Positions 45,397 to 57,800 of a stretch of DNA of 64,000 bases are shown here, piece after piece. Location of the stretch: contig JAGHQL010000003.1 in NCBI GenBank assembly GCA_020080175.1, positions 1 through 64,000 on the forward strand, in the 5' to 3' direction. The notes under the pieces are model-generated. The model was given only the letters and a program-made list of their open reading frames with translations. It had not been told where the DNA came from and searched no databases. Positions within the stretch are counted from its first letter, which is position 1. The number at the start of each line of letters is the position of its first letter. The position numbers were made by a program, and so were the translations under genes. This stretch comes from Glutinoglossum americanum (Eukaryota > Ascomycota > Geoglossomycetes > Geoglossales > Geoglossaceae).

Positions 45397-46894
45397 ATGT
45401 CCGAAGTAGAGGCTGGGGAGTCGACTGTGCCGGCCGTTAAGACTGCTGCTGTTGCTGCTGCTCCTGCCGCTCCTGCCGCTACCTCAACCGTTACTGCACT
45501 TGCCCATGGTGGTTTCGTTGCGCCTTCTTCATATTTACGGCCGACTGCTCTTTCGGGTCTAGCCACGTCTCCTCGGAGACAAGTACAGCCTCTCAGTGTC
45601 GTTGACAGAGAACAAGCCGAGGCTTTGGTAAGGACCTCCCATGGCAATAGCAGTCCTAGATCGGAGAGAGAGACGGGGAGTAGTTTCCTGTCTGCGTGTT
45701 TGAGGCTGACTGGTGACTGTCCTTTGGATAGCGTGCAATTAGAGCCTTCCTCAAAGTTCGCACATCCTACGACGTTCTTCCGCTCAGCTTTCGTCTTATT
45801 GTACTAGATACAGCACTTTTGGTGAAGAAAAGCCTAAACATCCTCATACAAAATGGTTTGTGCTGCGTTTCACAGCGCTGGACTGGACTGGGTTGTCCTA
45901 CTCCATCATGCTAATGTATTCTGGTTACAGGAATTGTTTCAGCGCCTTTGTGGGACTCTAAGACATCGACGTTTGCTGGATTATTAACCACATCAGATTA
46001 TATTAATGTCATCCAGTATTACTGGCAATTCCCAGATGCGTTGAAGGAGATTGACCAATTTCGATTAAATAGCTTGAGAGGTTCGTCCACCATTAGTCAT
46101 ACCGACAGTTATGGAAACTAACATCTGCATAGATGTGGAAAAGGCGATCGGAGTTTTGCCCATTGAAACCGTATCCATACATCCACTGAGGCCATTGTAC
46201 GAGGCATGTCGTCGAATGTTAGAATCTCGAGCAAGACGTATCCCTATCGTGGACGTTGACGACGAGACACACCGAGAGATGGTTGTGAGTGTGCTGACTC
46301 AATACCGGATCCTGAAGTTTGTTGCGGTCAATGTGACGGAGACGCAGATGCTGAGGAAGCCGTTGAAGGACTTGAACATTGGAACATACACTGATCTTTC
46401 AACTGCCACCATGGATACTCCGGTCATTGACGTCATCCACCAGCTAGTAAAGAAGAACATCGCGAGTGTGCCCATCCTTGATAGCAACGGCACGTAGGCC
46501 CTGTCACACTTAATAAGCGGCGGGGTATCTAACAGTTTCTAGGGGTGGTGCTCAACATTTTCGAAGCTGTCGATGTCATTACGGTAATCAAAGGCGGCGT
46601 CTACGACGATCTGACACTTAGTGTAGGCGAAGCTCTTCTGAAGCGTTCGGAGGTTTGTTTTTCCCGGTCCCCCGATCGAACACTAGGGTTCTAACTTAAC
46701 CTCTCGCATAGGATTTTGCTGGTATCTATACCTGTTCCATCCACGATCGTTTAGACACCATTTTCGATACCATTCGCAAATCAAGAGTCCATAGACTTGT
46801 GGTGTTGGATGAATCAGGCCGCCTCAAAGGCATGGTGACTTTGAGTGATATCCTGGAATACGTGCTTCTCGAAGGCGAAGCTGAAGGAGGTTGA
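45397..46894 (+). CDS. snf4: AMPK/Snf1 kinase gamma subunit (SNF4)
   Basis: Adenine-nucleotide-sensing gamma subunit of the Snf1 complex, which switches metabolism on glucose shortage. Exons 45397-45627, 45732-45855, 45931-46080, 46133-46489, 46543-46652 and 46712-46894 give 384 aa. Residues 13-40 are an Ala/Pro-rich low-complexity stretch. Four CBS modules follow: [72 protein letters not shown] and [20 protein letters not shown], ending [17 protein letters not shown]. The intron at 46490-46542 seems to use a GC donor: only this choice gives the conserved [14 protein letters not shown] in frame. All other introns are GT-AG. Confidence 0.94.
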
Positions 46895-47746
46895 AATTTG
46901 GATCTCCTATTGGCTTCTACTACGTCCATTTGCTACTGACGTCATTAGCACTGTAAGGGGAGTGGGGCGGTTAGTCAATACGAATTTCGAATGCATTTAA
47001 GGCTTATCTCTCTGGTCACGTCAAGTTCCCTCATCATTCCTCTCTTTTTTTACGGATTCACATAGACTACGATTTAGGCCGCTCTTCGCCAGCTGGAATG
47101 AGCATCTTCTCTCAACACTCACCCTTACCGGTGTTATTTTTTGAGAGGATACTCTCTTTGCTCCTTTTTGTAATCTCGTCGTAAAGACTTTCCATACTCG
47201 CTTCCTAGGAAATTAGGCCGGACATGGCGGGGCTCAGATGCAATGAGCCACATCTAGGAATTCTATAATGCAGCAAGTGTAGTAACAGCACCATTTCATC
47301 TTCTACACTCCCATTGAAATACCGTCTTTCAGAAAGGCACGATGTGCGGTGTGGGCCCTCACAATTACTCTGTATTTTCAGGTTCAATGTCTTAGCTATG
47401 TCCCGTTCCGCTGACTTACGGCAGGCACTAGAGGATAAGGTGCTTGCCCGTCCCCGGCCCTGGTACTAAGACGTCGACTTCCTTCGCTGCGGCTGAAGTG
47501 AAATGGGGATAAAGGCCTATAGAAACATCCAATTCTGGGGATCCAATCGCAGGTCCATAACTCAAAACAAGGACGCGTTAACGCTTAAATCATGCCTCAG
47601 TGCAGATAGAGTTCAACGCCATAAGCCGACAAATGCGGAAGGAACTCTTGATGAACCTGGTTCCGTGGCCGGACCAATGATACAGCACCACACGAAATTC
47701 CCTAGACTATATATCACCAGGCACCGCCGTATAGGATCTTAGGGTG
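46895..47746. other. Spacer between SNF4 and the RhoGAP gene
   Basis: A CRE-like TGACGTCA lies at about 46937-46944. The plus-strand frame 47503-47742 has no family look. Presumed SNF4 3' region and RhoGAP promoter. Confidence 0.5.
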
Positions 47747-50700
47747 ATGAATTACACCAAGGATTCACCCATATTTGGGCGAGACTCTTGCCAACACCGC
47801 GATGAGCCCCGCTATCGTAGGTCGCGGTTGCGAGCCTCTCTAAGTGTCTCTTCAACCCTTCGAAAAATTGCAACGGATGTTGATTCCCCACCAGCGGCTC
47901 CTGAGCCAGCCGATTTGAGGATTACACAAGGGCTGTTGAGCGAAGGCACCCTCGCCACCTCATCAAGACGGAATACGCGGGCGATGAGCCAGCGAGGTGA
48001 CGCACTCACCCCAAGCCTATATCGAGACCGCCGTACGAGCGCCGCATCAGCGCAGACTGGAGGATCACAAGGGCACTCGAGAATTACCAGTACGACGTGG
48101 AGCACTGTTAGCAATCGGGTGTTCACAAACTCCTCTCGGTCTTCTGAGCGGGACCCGTTGGAGTTTCTTGCCGAATACAACCGTTTAGGAAGTAAGCATG
48201 GGTTACCCAAGCTCTTCTATGAGTCACCATCCGCAGTTATAGCTGGGACCACCATCCATTCCGGTCAGCCACCTGTCAGCTGGCTACTTAGGAAGCTTTT
48301 GCGTAAAACTTCATCTGTACAAACTATGCGACATCCCTCGAACCAGCGATTGACTCATGATTCAAGTATCCTAGATATTGCATTGACTGATAGGGGTCGA
48401 AAAGATATACTGAAAGACAGGGCGCTGGAGGATATTGCCCGACTTGGCGGTGAGAGTGTGTTTCTGCTTCCTGCGGGGTCCGCTCCGGGACCTTTGGTGA
48501 TTCCCTCATGCTTCTCCGCTACAGCCATGTACATCCTACAGCATGGTGAGATCACGAGTTCTTACTCCTATTGCTATTGCTAAACACCTCCAGGCATTAA
48601 GACCCCAGGAATCTTTAGAGTATCAGGATCATCAACTTCCACCAATGCCTTGTACGACCACTACTCCCGTCAGTTTCTGGAAGCTGAAAAATCGGTTCAA
48701 CTAGTTCACCAGACCATTAGCTCCGGCCAAATTCCTAACCACATATCATGTAACATCCACGATGTGGCGTCCGTCTTCAAAAAATTTCTTATTGGGCTTC
48801 CCGGGGGAATCCTGGGTTCTATTCCCCTATTCAAGGCGCTTAGAGATATCCACACTGCTCTTTTCCCAAGCCCGGACCTTCCAGAGTCTCACCAGCGAAA
48901 GGTTGAGGCAAGACTAATTGCTTTAGCCGTAGCGAGCTTGGGATCTGAGCATTCCATGGCCTTGATATGTGCTGTCTTTGGACTGCTTAATTTGGTTGGG
49001 TATGAGGCGGAGAATACTCGCACCGCAGATGGAGAAGGTCGAGTCCCAGCGGCAAAGGATATGATGGGCTATGAAGCTCTAGGAGTAGTTTTTGGCCCAC
49101 TTCTCCTCGGGCGCAAGATGGAGCTGGTTGAATTGCACTCGGAAGATGATAGAGGTGGCCTGTTAGTCATTCCTGAGAGTCCCAATAGGCGACGAGGGAG
49201 CCGGAGAAAAAAGGACGCTGTTAAAGTAACATCCAACAACGTCAAGAGGCAAGTTGGAGAGGCAAGAATGGCTGCTGGAGTAGCTGAAATGCTTGCTAGG
49301 AGCTGGAAGGATGTTGTAAGGCAACTCCGTAACATAGGAGCTGTGGATATCGCACCGCTTTCTGAGGCACCTGAGGGGGATGCCGTTGTAAAAGATGTCG
49401 ATGCAGCTGCTATAGGGGACTCCGAATTTCCTCTCCAAGAGCGAAAGTTGAATAACTTTCGAAGCGCTGCGGAAGTCGCGGAAAACCAATCGAGAAGGAA
49501 GTTGCAAACGCACTCAATCGGCGATACTACGGCTGCTGATTTTCGAACCTTCTCGAACAGTGATGCACACTCAATTTCTCCTCCACGACTACAGGCTCAA
49601 CCCCGAACAGGGCTAGATTCTAATGACGAAAGTATTTTAGGATCTGCCGTGTTAGATAACTCGATCGAGATCGAGATTTCAGACTGTCTGCCTTTTGCGG
49701 GATCTCTTGGTCAACAGTTGCGACACCCCTGGGTCTCCGAGATTGTGCAAGACCCCATCAGTGCCGCTAGGAGCCAGCCGGTTCCCATGCACCGCACTGG
49801 CTCTGCCGGGGAGACTATTCGGTATGAGCAGATGGGGCCTGGCAAAATTTCTAGCATTGATTTGGACCGAGAAACTACTGAGACTCCCATCCCAGGATGC
49901 CCCATGGTAGAGACTATCGGACGTGACGACCGAGAGGGATCCTTAGATCCTTGTGGTCAACATGCCAGCACTAATGACTTGAGGGTACACACAAATCAGA
50001 CTAGATTGGGTGAAGGAGAGAATAGCCAAGCAATTAGCCTCTTGAAGGTGAATGGGAGTGATCCTTTGGTTGAAGGGATGAGCGCACGGACACGGGATAC
50101 CATAGGGGGACAAGGCCCACGGGGCCCGAACGACTTAGATGCACAATCGATTAGCCCTCACGGGGCTCCGGGTCGAGAGAGCAGCCCTCATCCTGGAACG
50201 GACACTGGGGACAAACTATTTCCACAACCGACTTGCCTAGACGATGTGCCATTACGCGCTGAACATGAAGACCGTGTACGATATTCGCTGTCAGACAATC
50301 AATTTCAAAGGGACATCAGTGCAAATTTCTGCTCAGCAGAGTTTGACGCGCCTCAGGTGCCTGAATGGCTCTTCGATATGAGTAAGGCCACATTGAGCAA
50401 AGAATCTGAATCGATAACGGCGCTTAAAAACCAACAGCAGAAATTGGGTAATGGCCCTCAACCATACGCTGGGACCTCAGTGAGGGGAATAGATTCCGTA
50501 TTCAATGCCACTCCAGGAAACCAAAGCGCCTTGCTGACCCTCGGGGCATCACATAATACCGAGGCGGTGGAAACGAACAGCACAACCCCTTCGAGTTCTG
50601 TCAAGTCGCAGAATAACCCACAGTCGTTTGATGTTTTGAGTGACCAAGACGTCCCAGCCAGAAGCTCCAGTATGTCTCAGGCTGTGGCCAAGTGCCCTCC

Positions 50701-51220
50701 TTCGGTGAAGACCTCACTGGTAAGGCACAGGTCCGAGGCTCCTATACGTAAGCTCGGCACAGCGTCAGCGGATCGATTAGACCGGCTCCTGCCTCCCGCC
50801 GAGGAGCCTGAAGTCGCTCGTCACATCAGCTGGCGGAATTCTAGCGAGCTCGGTACTTCTAGGACTTCAAGCGAACAAGGTCTGACGCCCATTTTATCTC
50901 AAAAGGGAAACGCGACACTCTACGCCGAGATCCGACGCTTACAACGATTGATAGATTTGAGGACAGAAGAGGCGGTACAGGCCCAAAGAGAATTAGAAGC
51001 TATGCGCAAGTTTAAGGATTCTGGAACACTTAGCGAGAAGCTGAGGGAGGCACAGCGGGATCTGAAAACATGGAAGAACAGGGCCGAGTGGGCTGAGAAG
51101 AGGCTGCTGATGCAGGACGCAGAAAGGAGAGGTGCGGCGCCGACTAGGAAAGAAGAGGACGTGGTGCCAATCCGAGGAAGCAGGAGAACTACCAAATTAG
51201 AGAGAGCTACCATGATGTGA
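47747..51220 (+). CDS. RhoGAP-domain protein
   Basis: GTPase-activating protein for a Rho-family GTPase, controlling polarity, actin or cell-wall synthesis. Exons 47747-48545 and 48594-51220, joined over a 48-nt intron, give 1141 aa. The first 160 residues are Ser/Arg-rich. The RhoGAP domain spans about 225-440, with the catalytic arginine R275 in GIKTPGIFRVSGS, right at the splice, then HDVASVFKKFLIGLPGGILG and a helix SMALICAVFGLLNLVGYEAE; the conserved later stretch reads EALGVVFGPLLLGR. Residues 450-1030 are disordered and rich in Ser, Pro and Asp. A coiled coil of about 70 residues closes the chain (LYAEIRRLQRLIDLRTEEAV). The exact target GTPase cannot be told by eye. The GTG before the ATG at 47747 is not taken as start. 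Confidence 0.93.
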
Positions 51221-51563
51221 GACCACCGCGAGTGTTGTGTATGAATGGGGGCGGGCACACGATACTCTGTAGCCGGGGTTGCCGGATGTCATTAGCACCA
51301 AACCTATTGCACATCGGACGTTGGGGTTGATTGTTGGGCGCTGGCATTATCAGGTGGACTACCAGTGATTATTAGCTGTAGACAGGGGAGTGTTGACTCT
51401 GCCAGAATATCAATAGATGTATGTGCATACATGCAGTGCGTGTTTTTATGGAGGTGCTGATTCGATAATCTTGGACGTGAAGCATAAATTTTTGTGCATT
51501 ACTATTGTATATCGTCGCTAAAATTTCCCTTTCGAGCCATTGGCATCTTATCTTATCTCTGCA
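51221..51563. other. Spacer and dihydroxyacetone kinase promoter
   Basis: About 0.34 kb, AT-rich toward the start codon. No gene. Confidence 0.5.
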
Positions 51564-51573
51564 ATGACGTCAT
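51564..51573. promoter_or_regulatory. Perfect ATF/CREB palindrome over the DAK start codon
   Basis: The palindrome ATGACGTCAT begins with the start codon of the dihydroxyacetone kinase gene. It is the ideal binding sequence of ATF/CREB-type bZIP factors. Its place inside the coding sequence makes chance a real possibility. Confidence 0.4.
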
Positions 51574-53685
51574 CACAGGTTATCAATAAATTATCCTCGG
51601 TCAATAACGGACTGGCTATTCAGCCCATCGCCCGTATCAAACACCCGAGTCGAGAGGGTATATGCATATCAATGGCTGCCAGGCATTTTATCAATGATCC
51701 TACACACCTCGTTAACGCCGCCCTGCATGCAGTAACTTTAGCCAACCCCTCTGTCGCCCTCGATGGGCCGAATAAGATCATATACCGTCGTCCTGCGAAA
51801 CGGGGCTGGGATGTGCAGGTATCCCTCGTCTCTGGTGGTGGTAGTGGGCACGAGCCGTCGTTTGCAGCATTCGTGGGACGCGGGCTTCTAAGCGCGGCTG
51901 TGGCAGGAACAATCTTTGCGAGTCCGAGTGCGGAGCAGGTGCGTACAGCGGTGGTGGATCGGGTGGATGGGAGCGAGGGCGTATTGGTTGTGGTGATGAA
52001 TTACACTGGTGACGTGCTAAATTTCGGAATGGCGGTTGAGAAGGCGAAAGCAAGCGGATTGCGGGTTGAAATGGTTGTGGTTGGTGATGATGTGGGGGTG
52101 GGGAGAAAGAAGGGGGGAAAGGTTGGAAGGAGAGGGATTGCGGGGACAGTACTGGTGCATAAAATTGCTGGGGCAATGGCGGCAAAGGGGTGGGCGAAGA
52201 TCAGCAACAGTCATAATGACAGAGAGTGGCTGACTGATGATGCTGGTATAGGGCGACTTTAGAAGAAGTACGCAAGGTGGCTTCGCTAGTATCGGAAAAT
52301 GTTGTGTCTGTGGGAGCGTCTCTCTCACACGTCCACGTTCCAGGGCGAGCTCCCCCAGGCCCCAATGACTCAGACGAAACCCTCTCGAAAGGAGAGATTG
52401 AAATCGGGATGGGGATCCATAATGAACCCGGCTCACACCGGGTCCGTGCGGAACTGCCACAAATAGTTAAGGCAATGCTAGCACAGCTCCTCGATCTGAG
52501 CGACGAAGATCGTGCATTTCTAGAGATTAATGCTGAGGATAACGTCGTGCTATTAATCAACAACCTTGGGGGTGTGAGCGTATTGGAACTGGGAGGGATC
52601 ACCGCAGAAATCGCAACTCAGTTAAAGGTTGACTACTCTATCGAGCCGGTGAGAGTATTGACTGGCACTTACATGACTAGTCTGAATGGGTTGGGGTTTA
52701 GCATCACGCTGATGAGGGTTGCTGATACAGGTCTCGGGAGCGGGAATAGCCTGTTGGAGCTTCTGGATGCACCCGCTGAAGCTGCTGGGTGGTCAGCAAC
52801 AGTGGCGACGGAGACTTGGATGGAAAAATCCGACTTGGTAAGGGGGAGTAGGGCTGGAGGGGCAGAAAATATCCAGCCCTCTGGGCTGAAGTGTGCGCCG
52901 AATTCCATCAACGTTGCTAACGATACTATGCGCTGATGCTCAATCGTAGTTGATGTGATACAAGCAAGGAAGGCCTTGATTTCTGGCCTTGACAGAGTGA
53001 TTGCCGCTGAGCCCGATGTGACGAAATACGACACCTTAGTTGGTGACGGCGACTGTGGAATAGGTCTCAAGCGAGGAGCCGAGTGTGCGTAATTAGCTTC
53101 CTAGGGACAGTGTGATGGCTACGATCTAACGGCCAGAAGCTATTAAATCCCTGCTTTCCGAGAGAGATCTCTCCGACGATGTGGTAGTAGCCGTCTCAGC
53201 CATCGCCCGTAGCGTTGAGTTGAGTATGGACGGGACTTCTGGCGCATTATATACGTCAGTATAGCTGCTCCCTTTTAGCTCTAGATATTGGCACTTGTCT
53301 GACCCGCCCCTGCAACAGCATTTTTCTCAATGCACTCGCGCATTCCTTCCGTAGCTTATCTCCCTCAGCATCAACTCTTATCACCCCATCAATTTGGTCG
53401 CAGGCTCTCCAAAACTCCGTAGACTCACTAGCCAACTATACACCTGCTCAACCTGGTGATCGTACTCTCATCGACACTTTGCATCCATTTGTGATTACCT
53501 TAAGTAGGTACGGAGACCTAAAACGGGCAGCGAAAGCCGCACGGGAAGGAGCAGACAGCACAAAGGGCATGAAGGCGAGTCTGGGGCGAACAGTATATGT
53601 TGGAGGAGAAGGCTGGCGAGAGGTTCCGGATCCGGGCGCAGTGGGACTAGCAGCGTTCTTGGAGGGGCTTGCCGAAGGATCGTGA
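51564..53685 (+). CDS. dak1: Dihydroxyacetone kinase
   Basis: Phosphorylates dihydroxyacetone (and glyceraldehyde) with ATP, used in glycerol breakdown and detoxification. Exons 51564-52189, 52252-52892, 52950-53084, 53140-53254 and 53319-53685 give 627 aa. The N-terminal DhaK domain holds SGGGSGHEPSFAAFVGRG (H96) and the substrate-binding histidine H265 in EIGMGIHNEPGSHR; it also has MNYTGDVLNFGMAVEKAK. The C-terminal DhaL ATP-binding domain has the Asp-rich metal motif LVGDGDCG, then DGTSGALYTIFLNALAH and LIDTLHPFVITL. The junction of exons 3 and 4 (GAE-S-IKSLL) is my best fit; another acceptor gives a stop. The ATG used is the first one; a TTG further up is ignored. It ends 145 bp from the convergent SmD2 gene. 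Confidence 0.95.
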
Positions 53686-53830
53686 AATGGCACTGAGAGC
53701 TCGACATGTTCAGTAACGCCCGAAATTGCAGGTTTTCTAATCGTCTTTCACTATCTAGGTTGATGGAGAGTGAAATATAACAGTATCCACGCCGTCAAGG
53801 TGCGTAAACGATTTGAATTCAAAGGGACTT

Positions 53831-54391
53831 TTAGCTAAGCAACACCAAAATCACCGAGTCCCCCCTCAAGAACCTGCGATATAGAACTAGGAGTTAGCGG
53901 CATGCGTACAACTCGGAGCAAGTAGGAAGAACTCACATCTTGCTGATGAATCGATCCTTGTTTACCGGTCTGCCCTTCTTGCCTTGAGCGTTCCTTGGCG
54001 TTTCTGTCCACATCTCCTTCACATTCTCCAGCACCATATTACAGTGGCGATCGAATGCCTTGACGCGAGCGAGCAGCTTGCGATTGTTCCGGCATGATAT
54101 CAGCACTTGTGTGTGAGAGCGAACAGCGGTCTGCAGAATAGATAGCGGACCCGAAGTAAATTCATGCTCTTCGAGCTGCGCGATCTCGTATTCTCTGAGT
54201 CATAAGGTTAGACGCGAGGTGTGGGTTAGAATAGGATGGTGGGGCGGGATGGGCACAAACGTGAGCTCGCTGCGAGGCTTGTTGAGAAGGTCACTGGGAA
54301 GGAAAAAGAAGTCAGTAGGAGCAGAGAGTAAGAGTCAGCCATGTCTCAGCGGAAGGCAGGAGTGTACATACGCAACTTTGGAGTCAGACAT
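53831..54391 (-). CDS. smd2: Small nuclear ribonucleoprotein Sm D2
   Basis: Member of the heptameric Sm ring on spliceosomal U1, U2, U4 and U5 snRNAs. Exons 54391-54372, 54293-54261, 54194-53937 and 53873-53831 give 117 aa, the standard length. Spliced start [20 protein letters not shown] is followed by [20 protein letters not shown], Sm1 motif [20 protein letters not shown] and [13 protein letters not shown], a short linker [18 protein letters not shown], and Sm2 motif [16 protein letters not shown]. The first two exons are 20 and 33 nt. It shares a 477-bp divergent promoter with the Ams2-like gene. Confidence 0.96.
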
Positions 54392-54868
54392 CTTTGGTGG
54401 GGATATAAGGTCTCGATCGCCTGGACCTGGAGAAATGTCGAGGTGCTCGCTGATGAGGCTCTGTGGATGGGCTTCCACACGCTAACCCGTTTAGGTGCCC
54501 CTGCACAGCGCGATTCGCGTCGCGTCTCACTCGAAACTTCCCGGCAACTGCAAGTCTGTGTACATAGTACTTCGTACGGAATATAATACGGTAGCGTTTG
54601 GCCCGTTGTCGCTTTTGTACCTTGTCACTCTCAACCTTCGGGAATCCGTCCTCCAGCGCTCCCTCTGAGCGGCATTGCTTTACCCTCTGAGCATTCAAAA
54701 TTTTATTTGCTTGTTTCTTCCGTCCTTTCGTTTGCACAAAGTATTCGAGTCCTCGCCGATTCAGATATCTACCTCGCTCAAACCTACCCGACGCGTCCTC
54801 CGATATTCCTTAACGCTGCTTCCAACCGCAATCCTGGATTATAGGGTATCGAGACGTGAAGACTCCTT
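54392..54868. other. Divergent promoter of SmD2 and the Ams2-like gene
   Basis: Less than 0.5 kb separates the two start codons. A TACGGA-containing string lies near 54570. No gene. Confidence 0.5.
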
Positions 54869-57800
54869 ATGTCTTCACCTCATGCGTATTCTAGGAACGC
54901 CTCTCCTAGGCCACCATCCGCGTCCACACCACACTCTGGTGTTGGAGGTGACGGCATACCAAACGGGGTATCTGCACGATTTATGAGATGTAAGCCTATT
55001 TCTTAAAGTTCTTGCAACGCTTGTATTTGGAGGAGGTGGTCAGCTAAATACAATGGTGTCGCGTCACAGTGAAAGTTCTATATACCTTCGATGACCAAAA
55101 CAAGACGAATTGTCTAGCAAGATGGCCTCACGCAATCAACGCTCAGGTCGTCTATCTAGACGAGTCGACACCAATTGGGATAATTGAGCTCAAGACTTGT
55201 ATCCAGGCCATTGTTGCCGCTAGGTATGCAACCTGCTGCACTTTGGTGACTACTTCACTTGTTGATGTGGGCCCTAATCTCTCAATATTTAAACTGTAGT
55301 CCAGAACTTGTTGCACAACTCGGACAAGACTATACAGTTTATGCGTACGATTACTCGGAATACGAAACCCCACTTGTTGGGCAAGGCATGCTCTCATGGG
55401 CTCTAGCCTCAGCATCCTCTAATCCTGGGGTTCCCGCTCATCAATCTCGGTCACTAATTACGGGGAGAGTATGCACCAATATCCTCGGTATCTTTTCGAA
55501 TGGCATTCCGGAGACGCTAGAGGTCAAACTTCGGCTAGTTCCTGTGCCAACCTTCTTACAAAGCGAGTACATTAATAGCATGGAGAAGTACAGAGAGCTT
55601 AGCAAAGTGATCCCTAGTGGCTTTGATGCTAGCGCATGGACGGCGTATTTGCAGGCAAATCCGGATATCGGGCAACTAGCCAATAGACTTGCAGCGCAGC
55701 CTCAGGGCGAAGGGCCTGGAGCGAGGGTTGGGCCGGGGCCGGAAATGGTGAGTCAACTCCTCAGTCAGGGCCTTTTGCCGAACAACGCCATGCATACCTC
55801 GAACGCACCTACGCGCTATCCACTGGCGGAACCTCCAAGGATATCGACGGCTGAGCCTAACAGTGGAATAAACCGGACCGTGAGTCCTACACTGAACACC
55901 AGCTTTGAACCTTCGATGCAATCCATGGTCCAAGCAAACTTGAGTCGTCCCGCATCTAGGACTGTCTCGAGAAGACCCAGCGCTGATTCTCTGTCGATGA
56001 ACCCGCCGCATCAAGAAGTATTGGCTTTGGAGGAAGCTGGGAGTAACCGTGGGCAAGAGGAGGGCCCCCCAAGAAAGAGGGCAAAAATAACAAAGGCAAA
56101 CAAGATTTCCAAATCTTCCTTTGCATCTCAACCCGCGTCCCTCCGTGTCGCGGCAAGTACAGCTGCCTCGATCCGTGTTGTGCGGCCAGTGCCGATTCAC
56201 CCTTCAGCAACTGGACCAGGCTCCATACAAGAGCCGCCCCGGGCTCCCACGCCCCGCCCTACATCAGCCAATGGAACACTGCAGCGATCACGGACTACAG
56301 CTAGAAGCAATCTTGCCAATGACTCATTTGAGTCAAACTGCCCAACCTCAGAGCATATATTTCAACCATCCGGCGGCATCCGTACATCTGTAGAGACAAC
56401 CATCATGTCTCCGGAGGGCTACCGAAGTGGTAGCGCCTCGAACACTCCCATCAATATCGCCTCTTCGCCGCCAGTCATGGCATCACCATCTCCTTCAAGC
56501 CCTGGCCTACCTATAATGCCCCAGAGGGAATCTCCTATGACCAAGGATATGTTCGACGACCTGTTTGGAGAGGATGAAGATGACGGAGAACTTGAGATAG
56601 TTATCCAGTGCGACAAACAAACTCAGCCTTCTCCGCTGAAAGAGCTATTCATCCAAGAATGTACTCCAGGACCCCCCGAGCTGTTGCCAACCAGGATGCC
56701 GCCTCGCAGATCTGGTGCCCAGAAAAAAGCTGTGTCTCGCGCAGCATCCCTAGCCATGAGCGATCCAGCAGAGCCACCTGAGGATATGCAACAAGCACCC
56801 GCTCCGAGGCAAGGTATTTTGCCCAAACCACGAGGCGACATCCCCACTCTACCAAAGCTTCAGCCAAAACCGCCGCCTGGCAGTGTCAACAAGTTGCCAC
56901 CCCCGTCACGTCAGATGTCTCGAACTGCATCCGTTGGCTCTCTCACATTGCCTCCAGTGTCAGTAAGTGAGCCAGTTGGGCCCCCACCTAACCTCCGTCG
57001 CTCGCAGTCCTGCACTTCCGGCAAGGGGCGTCAGAATCACCCAATGTCCGAGGATTCAGCTCCACCAAAATCTTCAAAGGCTGAGCCCTCTAAAGCTCGT
57101 AGTGGCTCTAAGCGGAAACAGGCTATTCAGTCAAAGCTCCAGGCTGCGATCGAAACCGGCGAGATTCCGCCTTATTGCGGAAATTGTGGGGAAATCGAGA
57201 CGCCAACTTGGCGTAAAGCTTGGACTAAGATTTTTGAATCGGTAGATGCACAACGGCTAGTATTGGAGAATGAAGGGGGGCCTATCGTTGCAGTTGAAGA
57301 CCTGCAGAAAGATGAGTCTGGGAACGTTATTTCAACAAGACTTATCAAGAAATCACTGGTCGATGGCGTAGATTTGGGCTTCACAGAGATACTTCTCTGC
57401 AACCGTAAGTTACTCTACCGCATACCCAAAGCCTTCCAACTGACTCTGTTTCAGCGTGCGGGCTTTGGTTGAATAAGTTTAAAAATATGCGGCCCCAGAG
57501 CCAGTGGGAAAAGGATGCCGTTAAGAAGGCACCGGCCAAGAAGAAAGCTACGGCGAAACGCAAGAAGATCCTTGCTATGGATGGGGCCTCTGAAGCTAAT
57601 CTTCAGTCAGAGGCCGATTTGCCGACCGAAAGTGTTACTCTCGAAAAGCACCCTATGGAAAGTGAACAAAGAGGCGAAGATGTGGATAATACTCACGATC
57701 TCCCGCCTCTCAAGAGGATACGTGCTCAAAGTGCGGACAAAAGCAACAATCCTTCAGATGACAGACAGGAACCATGGGACACGGCTGCCGCCGCAGCGTT

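Noticed and set aside
45432-45485. Low-complexity GCT/GCC repeat in SNF4 suspected of being intronic
   Set aside because: No splice signals flank it and it stays in frame; it codes for an Ala/Pro stretch.
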